From DASYML01 sp036399835 (lineage in GTDB: Bacteria; Acidobacteriota; Blastocatellia; Pyrinomonadales; Pyrinomonadaceae): a DNA stretch of 26,370 nt. This document shows positions 14,877 through 21,858 of the stretch, piece by piece. Numbering within the stretch: position 1 is the first letter of the stretch; every line of letters starts with the position of its first letter. A model generated the notes under the pieces. That model was not told where the DNA came from, did not search any database, and was given only the letters and a program-made list of their open reading frames with translations. The position numbers and the translations under genes were made by a program. The stretch spans positions 1 to 26,370 of the forward strand of contig DASWMI010000172.1 in NCBI GenBank assembly GCA_036399835.1. Direction: 5' to 3'.

Positions 14877-15097
14877 TAGATAAGGGTAGGATCGGGTCAG
14901 GCTCTTCAGCGACCGGGGTGAGAGGAAAGCTTTGGGGGAGGCTCTCGCTCACTCTGGTTAATCGGGTGATGGCTCTTTCGGGGGAACGGGGCGCATCAAC
15001 GAGATTGATGAAGGGCGCGCGACTGGCAGGGCTGTTAATCATCCCGGAGCGATTTGGGGGAGTCGCTCCGGGATGACTAGCAGCCCTTCTTGTGTTT
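14877..15097 (+). ncRNA. Candidate structured small RNA or exporter-gene leader
   Basis: Three stems follow each other. Stem 1 pairs 14911-14922 with 14948-14959, 12 continuous pairs including three G-U. Stem 2 is CATCAA (14994-14999) with TTGATG (15005-15010), a perfect 6-bp stem with a 5-nt loop. Stem 3 pairs 15029-15052 with 15063-15086 and is followed by TTCTTGTGTTT. This could be an independent RNA of about 220 nt ending at the T-rich tract, or the 5' leader of the drug exporter gene 79 bp further on. It matches no RNA family I recognise. Ends are inferred from the promoter-like boxes and the T-tract only. Confidence 0.35.
15029..15086. repeat. Long imperfect palindrome (24-bp stem, 10-nt loop)
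   Basis: Arms 15029-15052 and 15063-15086 pair over 24 positions with one G-U and one A-C mismatch; the inner 14 bp (TCATCCCGGAGCGA and its complement) are perfect. The loop is TTTGGGGGAG. With the trailing T-rich bases it may act as a terminator or attenuator. It could equally be one copy of a dispersed REP-type palindrome; only one copy is visible here. Confidence 0.7.
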
Positions 15098-15175
15098 AGA
15101 TAAGAGCGAAGAGAAATCCTGTTCCAACTTTCAAAGAGCAATGGGCCTGGATGAGCCGCGAGCAATCTTTCAAAG

Positions 15176-16867
15176 ATGGCAGATTATTCCGAAACAAAGA
15201 GGATGGCGGGCACGGACGGGACCAGCATCGGGGCAGAGTCTCCAACGCTTGAGATGTCTTCCGGTAGGCGTTGGGCCGTGACGGCGGGCGTGATGACGGG
15301 AATGTTTCTGGCGGCGCTGGAGGCGACCGTTGTGAGCACGGCGATGCCGACCGTTATCGCCTCGCTCGGCGGGCTGAATCATTACTCCTGGGTCTTCTCG
15401 GCTTATCTCATCACCTCGACCGTCACCGTGCCGGTCTGGGGCAAGCTCTCGGACCTTTACGGGCGCAGGCTCTTTTACCAGCTCGGCATCGCGGTCTTTC
15501 TCTTAGGCTCTGTGCTTTCGGGTCTCTCCAATTCGATGACGCAGCTCATCATCTTCCGCTCTCTACAGGGACTCGGCGCGGGCGCTTTGATTCCTCTGGG
15601 GATGACCATCATCGGCGACGTCTACACGGTCGCAGAGCGTGCGCGGATGCAGGCTTACTTTAGCGGCGTGTGGGGACTGGCGAGCGTCATAGGGCCTATC
15701 GTCGGCGGCTTTATCACGGACCAACTCTCTTGGCGCTGGGTCTTTTATCTCAACCTTCCATTCGGTTTCGCAGCCGCCCTGATTATGGGGCTGGCCTTGA
15801 AAGAGCCTAAGCGGCACGAGCGACCGGCGATTGACTACGCGGGCGCGGCGACCCTCATGGCGGCCATCACGCTCTTCATGCTCGCGCTCGTGGAGGGCGG
15901 AGCGAGCCTGGGCGAGCTGACCAGTCCGCGTAACCTCGCGCTGTTTACCGGAGCAACTGCGCTGATGGCTCTTTTTGTCCTGATAGAGATGCGCGCCGCA
16001 GACCCTATCGTGCCCTTCAAGCTCTTTCGCAACCGCGTGGTGGCTGTCTCAATCACGGCGGGGTTTCTCGCAGGGGTCGGGATGTTCGGAGCAATTACTT
16101 TTGTCCCGCTCTTTGCGCAGGGAGCTTTGGGTTCGAGCGCGACCGAGGCCGGGTCGCTGCTGACGCCGCTGATGCTGAGCTGGGTGGGCACGGCTGTTAT
16201 CGGTGGCCGACTGCTCTTAAAGGTCGGTTATCGTCCGACTACCATCGTGGGCTTTGTCGTGCTCACGCTAGGCTTCGCTCTGCTCTCAAGCTACGGGCGC
16301 TCCACCGCGCGTCTCTGGCTCTATCTTGACCTTGTTTTAATCGGCGCAGGACTCGGCCTGACGATGCTCACGCTGCTCATCGCCGTCCAACAATCGGTCT
16401 CGCGCACGCAGCTTGGGATTGCGACTTCGCTCAACCAGTTTTCGCGCTCCATCGGCGGCGCGGTCGGCGTGGCCGTGATGGGCGCTGTCCTCTCAGCCGG
16501 ACTCGCTTCGCATCTGAGCAGCATCGCGCAGGGCGGGCGGAGCGGGCTGACAGAGCAAAGGGCCGCAGAGCTATCCGCGAATCCGAACGCGCTGATAGAG
16601 CCTTCGGCGCGCGCCCAACTTCCCGCGGGCGTGCTCGATGCGCTTCAGAGCGCGCTGGCCTCTTCGATTCATAACGTCTTCTGGGTCGGAACGGCGCTCG
16701 CGGGCCTCGCCCTCATTGTCTCCTTCGGTCTGCCACGTGATAATGAAGGCGCTGCGCAACCCCCCACACAGGAAGCTTGCAGCGCCAAATCCGGTGAAAG
16801 ACTGCTGGCGGCTGAAGTCTCTGCACTGGACCCCGAGCATGAGCCGCTCGCGGCGAGAGGCGATTAG
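15176..16867 (+). CDS. MFS drug exporter, DHA2 (EmrB/QacA) family, 14 TM
   Basis: The 563-residue inner-membrane proton antiporter exports drugs or other amphiphiles. Residues 1-32 are a hydrophilic N-terminal extension. TM1 then carries AALEATVVSTAMPTV, the DHA2 motif D1 position with Glu49 in place of the usual Asp. Motif A is GKLSDLYGRR (89-98), and the motif-C-like LQGLGAGALIPLGMTI and FSRSIGGAVGVAVMGAVLS segments follow. Hydrophobic stretches fit 14 helices. The C-terminal tail after the last helix is about 45 residues and polar. It is preceded by a long structured non-coding stretch and followed by hairpins. The ribosome site before ATG 15176 is weak. Whether it works with the adaptor encoded next is uncertain, although EmrB-type pumps do pair with HlyD-like adaptors. 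Confidence 0.9.
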   Translation: MADYSETKRMAGTDGTSIGAESPTLEMSSGRRWAVTAGVMTGMFLAALEATVVSTAMPTVIASLGGLNHYSWVFSAYLITSTVTVPVWGKLSDLYGRRLFYQLGIAVFLLGSVLSGLSNSMTQLIIFRSLQGLGAGALIPLGMTIIGDVYTVAERARMQAYFSGVWGLASVIGPIVGGFITDQLSWRWVFYLNLPFGFAAALIMGLALKEPKRHERPAIDYAGAATLMAAITLFMLALVEGGASLGELTSPRNLALFTGATALMALFVLIEMRAADPIVPFKLFRNRVVAVSITAGFLAGVGMFGAITFVPLFAQGALGSSATEAGSLLTPLMLSWVGTAVIGGRLLLKVGYRPTTIVGFVVLTLGFALLSSYGRSTARLWLYLDLVLIGAGLGLTMLTLLIAVQQSVSRTQLGIATSLNQFSRSIGGAVGVAVMGAVLSAGLASHLSSIAQGGRSGLTEQRAAELSANPNALIEPSARAQLPAGVLDALQSALASSIHNVFWVGTALAGLALIVSFGLPRDNEGAAQPPTQEACSAKSGERLLAAEVSALDPEHEPLAARGD

Positions 16868-16922
16868 CAGTTGAAAGATGAAAGTATAGCTCGCTTCTCA
16901 TACTTGTCATCGCCTCTGTATC

Positions 16923-16974
16923 TGGTTTCCATTTTCTCGGAAGAAAACCATTTTATTTTGGAAACAGCTTTTCC
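16923..16974 (+). terminator. Weak terminator-like hairpins after the exporter
   Basis: TGGTTTCC (16923-16930) can pair with GGAA...ACCA (16939-16950) with a 4-nt bulge and is followed by TTTTATTTT. A second small stem, GGAAA (16960-16964) with TTTCC (16970-16974), is followed by GATTTT. Both are AT-rich and short, so this is a tentative call. Confidence 0.3.
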
Positions 16975-17052
16975 GATTTTGGGATTGCCTCATCCCAGAA
17001 ACGGACATGCGAGAGTCTCCTTCGCAAGCCGAATCCTCATTTGAGCTAGGAA

Positions 17053-17072
17053 ATTCAAGCGTTTGGTTGAAT
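17053..17072. promoter_or_regulatory. Inverted repeat, possible operator upstream of the adaptor gene
   Basis: ATTCAA (17053-17058) and TTGAAT (17067-17072) form a perfect 6-bp inverted repeat with an 8-nt spacer, 47 bp before the adaptor ATG. Size and position would suit a dimeric repressor of efflux genes, but no regulator gene is nearby and no promoter hexamers can be placed with confidence. Confidence 0.3.
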
Positions 17073-17119
17073 CCGGCAGGTGGCACGCCGTTCGCACTTG
17101 ACGGCTGTCGGATAAAGCT

Positions 17120-18376
17120 ATGGATGTTGTACGCTCAAAAGCCACCAGTCGCCGTCGCCATCTGCGCAAGATTCTCATCGCTGCCGGTGTGGTCATTACC
17201 ATTTCACTCATCACCTTCGGCATCTCGCGGCTCAAGCCAGCCGAGCCTAGCGTCGAGCGCTCGACCGTCTGGATTGATACGGTCAAGCGTGGGCCTATGC
17301 TCAGGCAGGTACGCGGGACCGGCAGTCTCGTGCCCGAAGACATACGCGTCATCGCCGCTTCGACGGAGGGACGCGTCGAACGGATTCTGGTCCAGCCCGG
17401 AACGGAAGTGACCGCCGGAACCGTGCTCATAGAGCTGAGTAACCCTGAGCTGCAACAAGCTTCGCTGGACACAGAGTATCAACTGAGGGCGGCGCAGGCC
17501 GAGTACAACAATATCAAGGTGAAGCTCGAAAGCGACCGCATGTCTCAGCAGGCGGCGGCGGCCACCGTCCGCGCCGAATACCAGCAGGCCAAGATTCAGT
17601 CGGACACGGACGAGACGCTGGCGAAACAGGGACTCGTCCCCGCGCTCAACCTCAAGCTTTCGCGCGTCAGAACAGAAGACCTCGCTAATCGTTACGAGAT
17701 AGAGCAGAAGCGGCTGGACATCGGCGTCAAATCCGCGCAGGCCCAACTCGCCGCGCAAACCGCGCGCATCTCTCAGCTTGAAGCGCAGCTCCGGCTCCGG
17801 CAGCAACAGGTCGGGACTCTGCGCGTGCTGGCCGGAACCAACGGCGTGCTACAGCAGATGCAGGTCGAAGTGGGCCAGCAGATTACGCCTGGCACAAACC
17901 TCGCCCGCGTCGTCGAGCCTGAGAATCTCAAGGCCGCGCTCAAGATTGCCGAGACGCAAGCCAAGGATATTCAGCTCGGACAAAGGGCCGAGATTGACAC
18001 GCGCAACGGCATCATTCCCGGCCACGTCGTCCGCATAGACCCTGCGGCGCAGCAAGGGACAGTCACGGTTGACGTGGCCCTCGACGGACAACTGCCGCAG
18101 GGCGCTAGACCGGACCTGACCGTTGACGGCACGGTTGAATTAGAGCGGCTGAGCGATGTCATCTACGTGGGCCGCCCGGCCTTCGGCCAGTCGCAGAGCA
18201 CCGTCAGCATGTTCAAGCTCGAAGAGGGCGGCAAGACAGCCTTGCGCGTCAACGTCAAGCTGGGCCGTAGCTCCGTGAGCACCATCGAAGTCGTAGAAGG
18301 TCTGCAACCCGGCGACCAGGTGATCCTCTCGGACACCTCCGCCTGGGATGCTTTTAAACGCATTCGTCTTAATTAA
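17120..18376 (+). CDS. HlyD/MacA-type periplasmic adaptor subunit
   Basis: The 418-residue membrane-fusion protein is anchored by one N-terminal helix (about 16-35, after a basic RRRHLRK) with its bulk in the periplasm. A first lipoyl half (VIAASTEGRVERILVQPGTEVTAGTVLIEL, about 77-106, read in pieces) precedes a long coiled-coil hairpin rich in Ala/Gln/Glu (about 108-245). The second lipoyl half (NGVLQQMQVEVGQQITPGT) and beta-barrel and membrane-proximal domains follow (about 275-418). Such adaptors link an inner-membrane ABC or MFS exporter to an outer-membrane channel. The ABC ATPase follows after 105 bp and the permeases after that, so this is most likely a MacAB-type tripartite system; no outer-membrane TolC-like gene is in the window. 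Confidence 0.88.
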   Translation: MDVVRSKATSRRRHLRKILIAAGVVITISLITFGISRLKPAEPSVERSTVWIDTVKRGPMLRQVRGTGSLVPEDIRVIAASTEGRVERILVQPGTEVTAGTVLIELSNPELQQASLDTEYQLRAAQAEYNNIKVKLESDRMSQQAAAATVRAEYQQAKIQSDTDETLAKQGLVPALNLKLSRVRTEDLANRYEIEQKRLDIGVKSAQAQLAAQTARISQLEAQLRLRQQQVGTLRVLAGTNGVLQQMQVEVGQQITPGTNLARVVEPENLKAALKIAETQAKDIQLGQRAEIDTRNGIIPGHVVRIDPAAQQGTVTVDVALDGQLPQGARPDLTVDGTVELERLSDVIYVGRPAFGQSQSTVSMFKLEEGGKTALRVNVKLGRSSVSTIEVVEGLQPGDQVILSDTSAWDAFKRIRLN

Positions 18377-18474
18377 GCTTTCAGTTTTTAGCTTTCAGTC
18401 TCCGGCTTTCAGTAAAAGGCTTTGGGCCAACTACTGATGACTGCCGACTGATGACTTCCATCTTTCTTTCAGGA
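18377..18474 (+). repeat. Degenerate 7/14-bp short tandem repeats in the adaptor-ATPase spacer
   Basis: GCTTTCAGT occurs at 18377, 18391 and 18405, with a partial GCTTT at 18419, each exactly 14 bp apart. In the same phase, ACTGATGACT occurs at 18433 and 18447. Read as 7-mers the second part is ACTGATG, ACTGCCG, ACTGATG, ACTTCCA. The array fills the spacer up to the AGGAG ribosome site of the ATPase gene. Confidence 0.65.
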
Positions 18475-18481
18475 GAAACAA

Positions 18482-19195
18482 ATGAGCGCATCTGCCGACA
18501 CTCTCATTCGCCTCGATGGCGTCACCAAAGTTTTCTACACGGATGAAGTAGAGACTCATGCCCTCTCGGGCATACACCTGGACATACGCGACGGAGAGTA
18601 CGTTTCGATTGCGGGGCCATCAGGATGCGGCAAGTCAACGCTGCTTTCCATACTGGGCCTGCTGGATTCCCCGACCGACGGCGGCTACTGGCTCAAGGGC
18701 CACTCGGTCGCGGACCTCCCACTGGCCGAGCGCGCGCGCATACGCAACCGCGAAGTCGGCTTTATCTTCCAGAGCTTCAATCTCATCGGCGACCTGACGG
18801 TTTATGAGAACGTCGAGCTGCCGCTGACCTATCGCGGTTTGTCGAGCGCCGAGCGCAAAAAGCGTGTCACCGATGCGCTCGAAAAGGTCGGCATGGCCCA
18901 CAGGGCCAAACATCTGCCGAGCCAGCTTTCCGGCGGTCAGCAACAGAGAGTCGCCGTCGCACGCGCCGTCGCGGGCCAGCCCGCCATCCTGCTCGCAGAC
19001 GAGCCGACGGGCAACCTCGATTCGATCAACGGCGAAGCCGTGATGGAGCTTTTGCGCGAACTGCACAGGGGCGGCGCGACCATCTGCATGGTGACGCACG
19101 ACCAGCGTTATGCGCGCCATGCTGACAGAGAGGTTCATCTTTTCGACGGGCGCGTTGTCGAAGAGACTGTCGGAGAGGCTATGGAAGTCGCTTGA
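18482..19195 (+). CDS. ABC transporter ATP-binding protein, MacB/LolD type
   Basis: The 237-residue stand-alone nucleotide-binding subunit is complete: Walker A GPSGCGKS (45-52), Q-loop Gln97 in FIFQSFNLI, signature LSGGQQQR (149-156), Walker B ILLADEP with catalytic Glu174, D-loop GNLD and H-loop His206 in VTHD. FQSFNLIGDLTVYENVELPL is typical of the MacB/LolD/FtsE class, which powers FtsX-like permeases that move substrates by mechanotransmission in the periplasm. The ATG 18482 has an AGGAG site 7 nt upstream. It sits between the adaptor gene and the first of three duplicated permeases and is the obvious energiser for at least one of them. Confidence 0.93.
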   Translation: MSASADTLIRLDGVTKVFYTDEVETHALSGIHLDIRDGEYVSIAGPSGCGKSTLLSILGLLDSPTDGGYWLKGHSVADLPLAERARIRNREVGFIFQSFNLIGDLTVYENVELPLTYRGLSSAERKKRVTDALEKVGMAHRAKHLPSQLSGGQQQRVAVARAVAGQPAILLADEPTGNLDSINGEAVMELLRELHRGGATICMVTHDQRYARHADREVHLFDGRVVEETVGEAMEVA

Positions 19196-19324
19196 TGCGC
19201 TCGCCCGTCCTGATGTGCGCTCCAGCCTGAAGCGGAGCGTGAGCGTTGAAATTAAAACGCGCAAACGGGACCAGACAGTCTGAATTCTTCTCCAGCTCAG
19301 TTGCGGATGGGAGGTCACACAAAG

Positions 19325-21760
19325 ATGAGTTCCTTGCTGCAAGATTTGCGATACGGCTTCAGGATGCTCTTCAAGCGTCCAGGCTCTACCTTCGTGCTGA
19401 TTCTCACGTTGGCCCTCGGCATCGGAGCCAACACTGCCATCTTCACTGTTGTTGATGCGGCCCTCCTGCGTTCGCTCCCCTACACGGAACCTGAACAACT
19501 GGTCCACCTCTGGGAGACCAAGCCGCAGCAGGAGTTTGCAGAGCGCGAGGCTTCCTATCCGGACTATCTGGACTGGAAGCAGCAGGGAGATGTCTTTGAA
19601 CAGATAGGCGGGTACACGGAGCGCAGCTTTGCGCTCTCGGGCCAGGAGAGGACGGAGCGCGTCTTGGGTGCGAGCGTGACTGCCAGCTTCTTCGATGTGC
19701 TCGGCGTCAAGCCCGTAGAGGGCCGCACCTTTCTCGAAGGAGAAGACAGGCCCGGAGCGGAGCGCGTCGCCCTCCTGAGCTACGGTCTGTGGCAGCGGCG
19801 CTTTGGCTCTGACCCGGCCATCAACGGCAAACGGATTACGCTCAACGGCAACAGCTACACCATCGTCGGAGTGCTGCCCGCATCTTTTCACTTTGCCAAA
19901 GTCGGGGCGGCTGAGCTATGGACGCCGCTCGACCCCGTGCCGCAACAGCTCGAACGCCGCTACTTTCACTGGCTCAATGTCGTCGCGCGGCTCAAGCCTG
20001 GCACAAGCCTCGCGACGGCTGAAAGCCGTATGCGCGCGGTCGCCAGCGGTATCGAGCAGAGCGACCCGCAATCGCACGCGGGCACCAGCATCAAGCTCGT
20101 GCCATTGCAGGAAGAGATTGTTGGACCAATCAAGCCTATCCTCTTTGTGCTTCTCGGCGCGGTTGGCTTAGTGCTGCTCATCGCCTGCGTCAACGTCGCT
20201 AACCTGCTCCTGGTTAAATCCACAACGCGTAAGAAAGAGATCGCCATCCGCGTCGCCTTGGGCGCGAGCCGCTGGCGTTTGATGAGGCAGCTGCTGACAG
20301 AGAGCCTGTTGCTCTCAGCTTTGGGCGGCGCGCTCGGACTGGTCCTGGCGCTTTGGAGCGTGGACCTTTTGGTCGCAGCCATTCCGCCAGCGCAGCTTGC
20401 CTTGATGCCCTATCTGCAAGACCTCTCGCTCAACGGGCAAGTCTTAGGGTTTACCTGCGCACTCTCGCTCTTAACAGGCGTGCTCTTCGGTCTCACGCCC
20501 GCGCTTGAGATTTCCAGGCCGGATTTGCAGGAGGCCATGAAGGAGGGCGGCAGAAGCTCCGGCTCGCGGAGCACGAACAGGATGCGCAATATCCTGGTTG
20601 TCTCGGAGATTGCGCTGGCGCTGGTCCTGCTGGTCGGAGCCGGACTCTTGATGAGAAGCCTGGTCCAGATGCTCAGAGTTGACCCGGGCTTCAGGACCGA
20701 GAACCTGTTGACGATGAAGCTCTCGCTGCCCGCCGCCAGATATTCTGAAGACAGCCAGGCCGTCAGGTTTCATCAAGAGCTGCTCAAACGCGTCGAGACG
20801 CTGCCGGGTGTCAAGGCGGTCGCCACCGTCAGCAATCTACCTTTGAGCGGCGATGGCGGGACGGGCATACCGCAGATCGTCGGACGCACGCAGCCTGAAA
20901 ACAGCAACTGGGGCGAGTCGCACCTGCGCAACATCAGCACAGGCTATTTCAGCTTGATGGGAATTCCGCTCATCAAGGGTCGCTTCTTCACGGAAGAAGA
21001 TAAGGCGGGTGCGCAGGGCGTGCTGATCGTCAATCAGACCTTCGCGAGCCGTATCTTCCCGAACGAGAACGCGGTCGGCCAGCGCGTCACCTTCAAGTTC
21101 ACAGCCGACCAGCCTCCATTCGAGATTGTCGGCGTCGTCGGCGATGAGAAGGTCACGAGCCTGGATGCGCGGACGACTCCCGTTATCTACTTTCCCTATC
21201 AGCAAGGCCCTGATTCGACAATCGGACTCGTCATACGCACAGGCTCTGACCCGTCCAGCCTGACGAGCGCCGTCCGACATGAGGTGCAGGCACTGGACCA
21301 GGAGATTCCGCTTTACTCCGTGATGACGATGGAGCAGCTCATCAACGATGCGCCCGCGACCTTTATGCGACGCTATCCGGCTTACCTGATCGGAATCTTC
21401 GCGTGCGTCGCGCTGCTTTTGGCCGTCGTCGGTATCTACGGCGTGATCTCTTACATGGTCAGCCAGCGCACGCACGAGATTGCCATACGCATGGCGCTCG
21501 GCGCGCAAAGAAGCGACGTGCTCAAGCTGGTTTTGAAACAGGGCATGATGCTCGCGGCATCCGGCGTCCTGCTCGGCCTGTTGGGTGCGCTCGCTTTAAC
21601 GCGGATGCTTTCAAGCCTGCTCTTCGGCATCAGCGCACGAGACCCGCTCACTTTCCTGAGCGTCGCCGCGCTTCTCTTGCTGGTCGCCCTCGTCGCCTGC
21701 TACATGCCCGCGCGCAAGGCCATGAAGGTAGACCCGATGACTGCGCTCCGTTACGAATAA
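19325..21760 (+). CDS. ADOP-type duplicated MacB/FtsX permease, copy 1
   Basis: The 811-residue inner-membrane protein is built of two MacB-like halves. It starts MSSLLQDLRYGFRMLFKRPGS with the first helix carrying TLALGIGANTAIF (about 30-42). A periplasmic MacB_PCD domain follows to about residue 260, then three helices with KEIAIRVALGASRWRLMRQLLTES-type coupling helix. The second half begins at about 425 (NILVVSEIALALVLLVGAGLLMR), has its own periplasmic domain, and ends with EIAIRMALGAQRSD and VDPMTALRYE. ATG 19325 (not the upstream TTG 19301) has GGGAGG 9 nt before it and matches the start of copies 2 and 3. The family is ADOP (TIGR03434). It lies 129 bp after the ATPase gene, and its 3' end is shared with copy 2. 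Confidence 0.92.
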   Translation: MSSLLQDLRYGFRMLFKRPGSTFVLILTLALGIGANTAIFTVVDAALLRSLPYTEPEQLVHLWETKPQQEFAEREASYPDYLDWKQQGDVFEQIGGYTERSFALSGQERTERVLGASVTASFFDVLGVKPVEGRTFLEGEDRPGAERVALLSYGLWQRRFGSDPAINGKRITLNGNSYTIVGVLPASFHFAKVGAAELWTPLDPVPQQLERRYFHWLNVVARLKPGTSLATAESRMRAVASGIEQSDPQSHAGTSIKLVPLQEEIVGPIKPILFVLLGAVGLVLLIACVNVANLLLVKSTTRKKEIAIRVALGASRWRLMRQLLTESLLLSALGGALGLVLALWSVDLLVAAIPPAQLALMPYLQDLSLNGQVLGFTCALSLLTGVLFGLTPALEISRPDLQEAMKEGGRSSGSRSTNRMRNILVVSEIALALVLLVGAGLLMRSLVQMLRVDPGFRTENLLTMKLSLPAARYSEDSQAVRFHQELLKRVETLPGVKAVATVSNLPLSGDGGTGIPQIVGRTQPENSNWGESHLRNISTGYFSLMGIPLIKGRFFTEEDKAGAQGVLIVNQTFASRIFPNENAVGQRVTFKFTADQPPFEIVGVVGDEKVTSLDARTTPVIYFPYQQGPDSTIGLVIRTGSDPSSLTSAVRHEVQALDQEIPLYSVMTMEQLINDAPATFMRRYPAYLIGIFACVALLLAVVGIYGVISYMVSQRTHEIAIRMALGAQRSDVLKLVLKQGMMLAASGVLLGLLGALALTRMLSSLLFGISARDPLTFLSVAALLLLVALVACYMPARKAMKVDPMTALRYE

Positions 21761-21781
21761 CAGTCCGAGGGTCTGAGAGTC
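21725..21781 (+). repeat. 57-bp identical block, copy A (3' end of permease 1)
   Basis: The block covers the last 12 codons of permease 1 including the stop (KVDPMTALRYE) and 21 bp of following spacer. It is base-for-base identical to 24259-24315 at the end of permease 2, including all synonymous sites, whereas the bases just outside differ. Confidence 0.9.
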
Positions 21782-21845
21782 AAAGGCGAAAAGCTTCTGT
21801 CTTCTGACTCCTAGACTCTCAGACTCTCAGACTCTGAGACTTAAT
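21771..21845 (+). repeat. Iterated 8-bp repeats and inverted repeats in the permease 1-2 spacer
   Basis: GACTCTCA at 21814 and 21822 and GACTCTGA at 21830 form an 8-bp tandem repeat. Their GACTCTCAGAC (21814-21824, 21822-21832) is the perfect complement of GTCTGAGAGTC at 21771-21781, so an 11-bp stem can form across the spacer. An inner GAGTCA/TGACTC pair nests inside. The second permease's ribosome site (AAGAGGTG) follows directly. Confidence 0.7.
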
Positions 21846-21858
21846 TAAGAGGTGTTTG

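Larger units (their letters stand above)
14596..15175 (+). other. 580-bp intergenic region without a convincing protein gene
   Basis: Between the kinase stop and the exporter start there is no open frame with plausible protein character on either strand. The first 240 bp show nothing beyond an isolated TATAAA at 14683. From 14842 on there is a promoter-like pair, three hairpins and a T-rich end, described as separate entries. The remaining 75 bp before the exporter ATG hold no obvious motif. Confidence 0.6.

Noticed and set aside
14839..15165. 108-residue open frame on the minus strand in the kinase-exporter gap
   Set aside because: It runs through the 24-bp palindrome and the other stems, has no ribosome site or recognisable motif, and its composition is that of a non-coding GC-rich strand.
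18635..19891. 418-residue minus-strand frame across the ATPase-permease junction
   Set aside because: It covers two well-supported genes on the other strand and shows no known motif.
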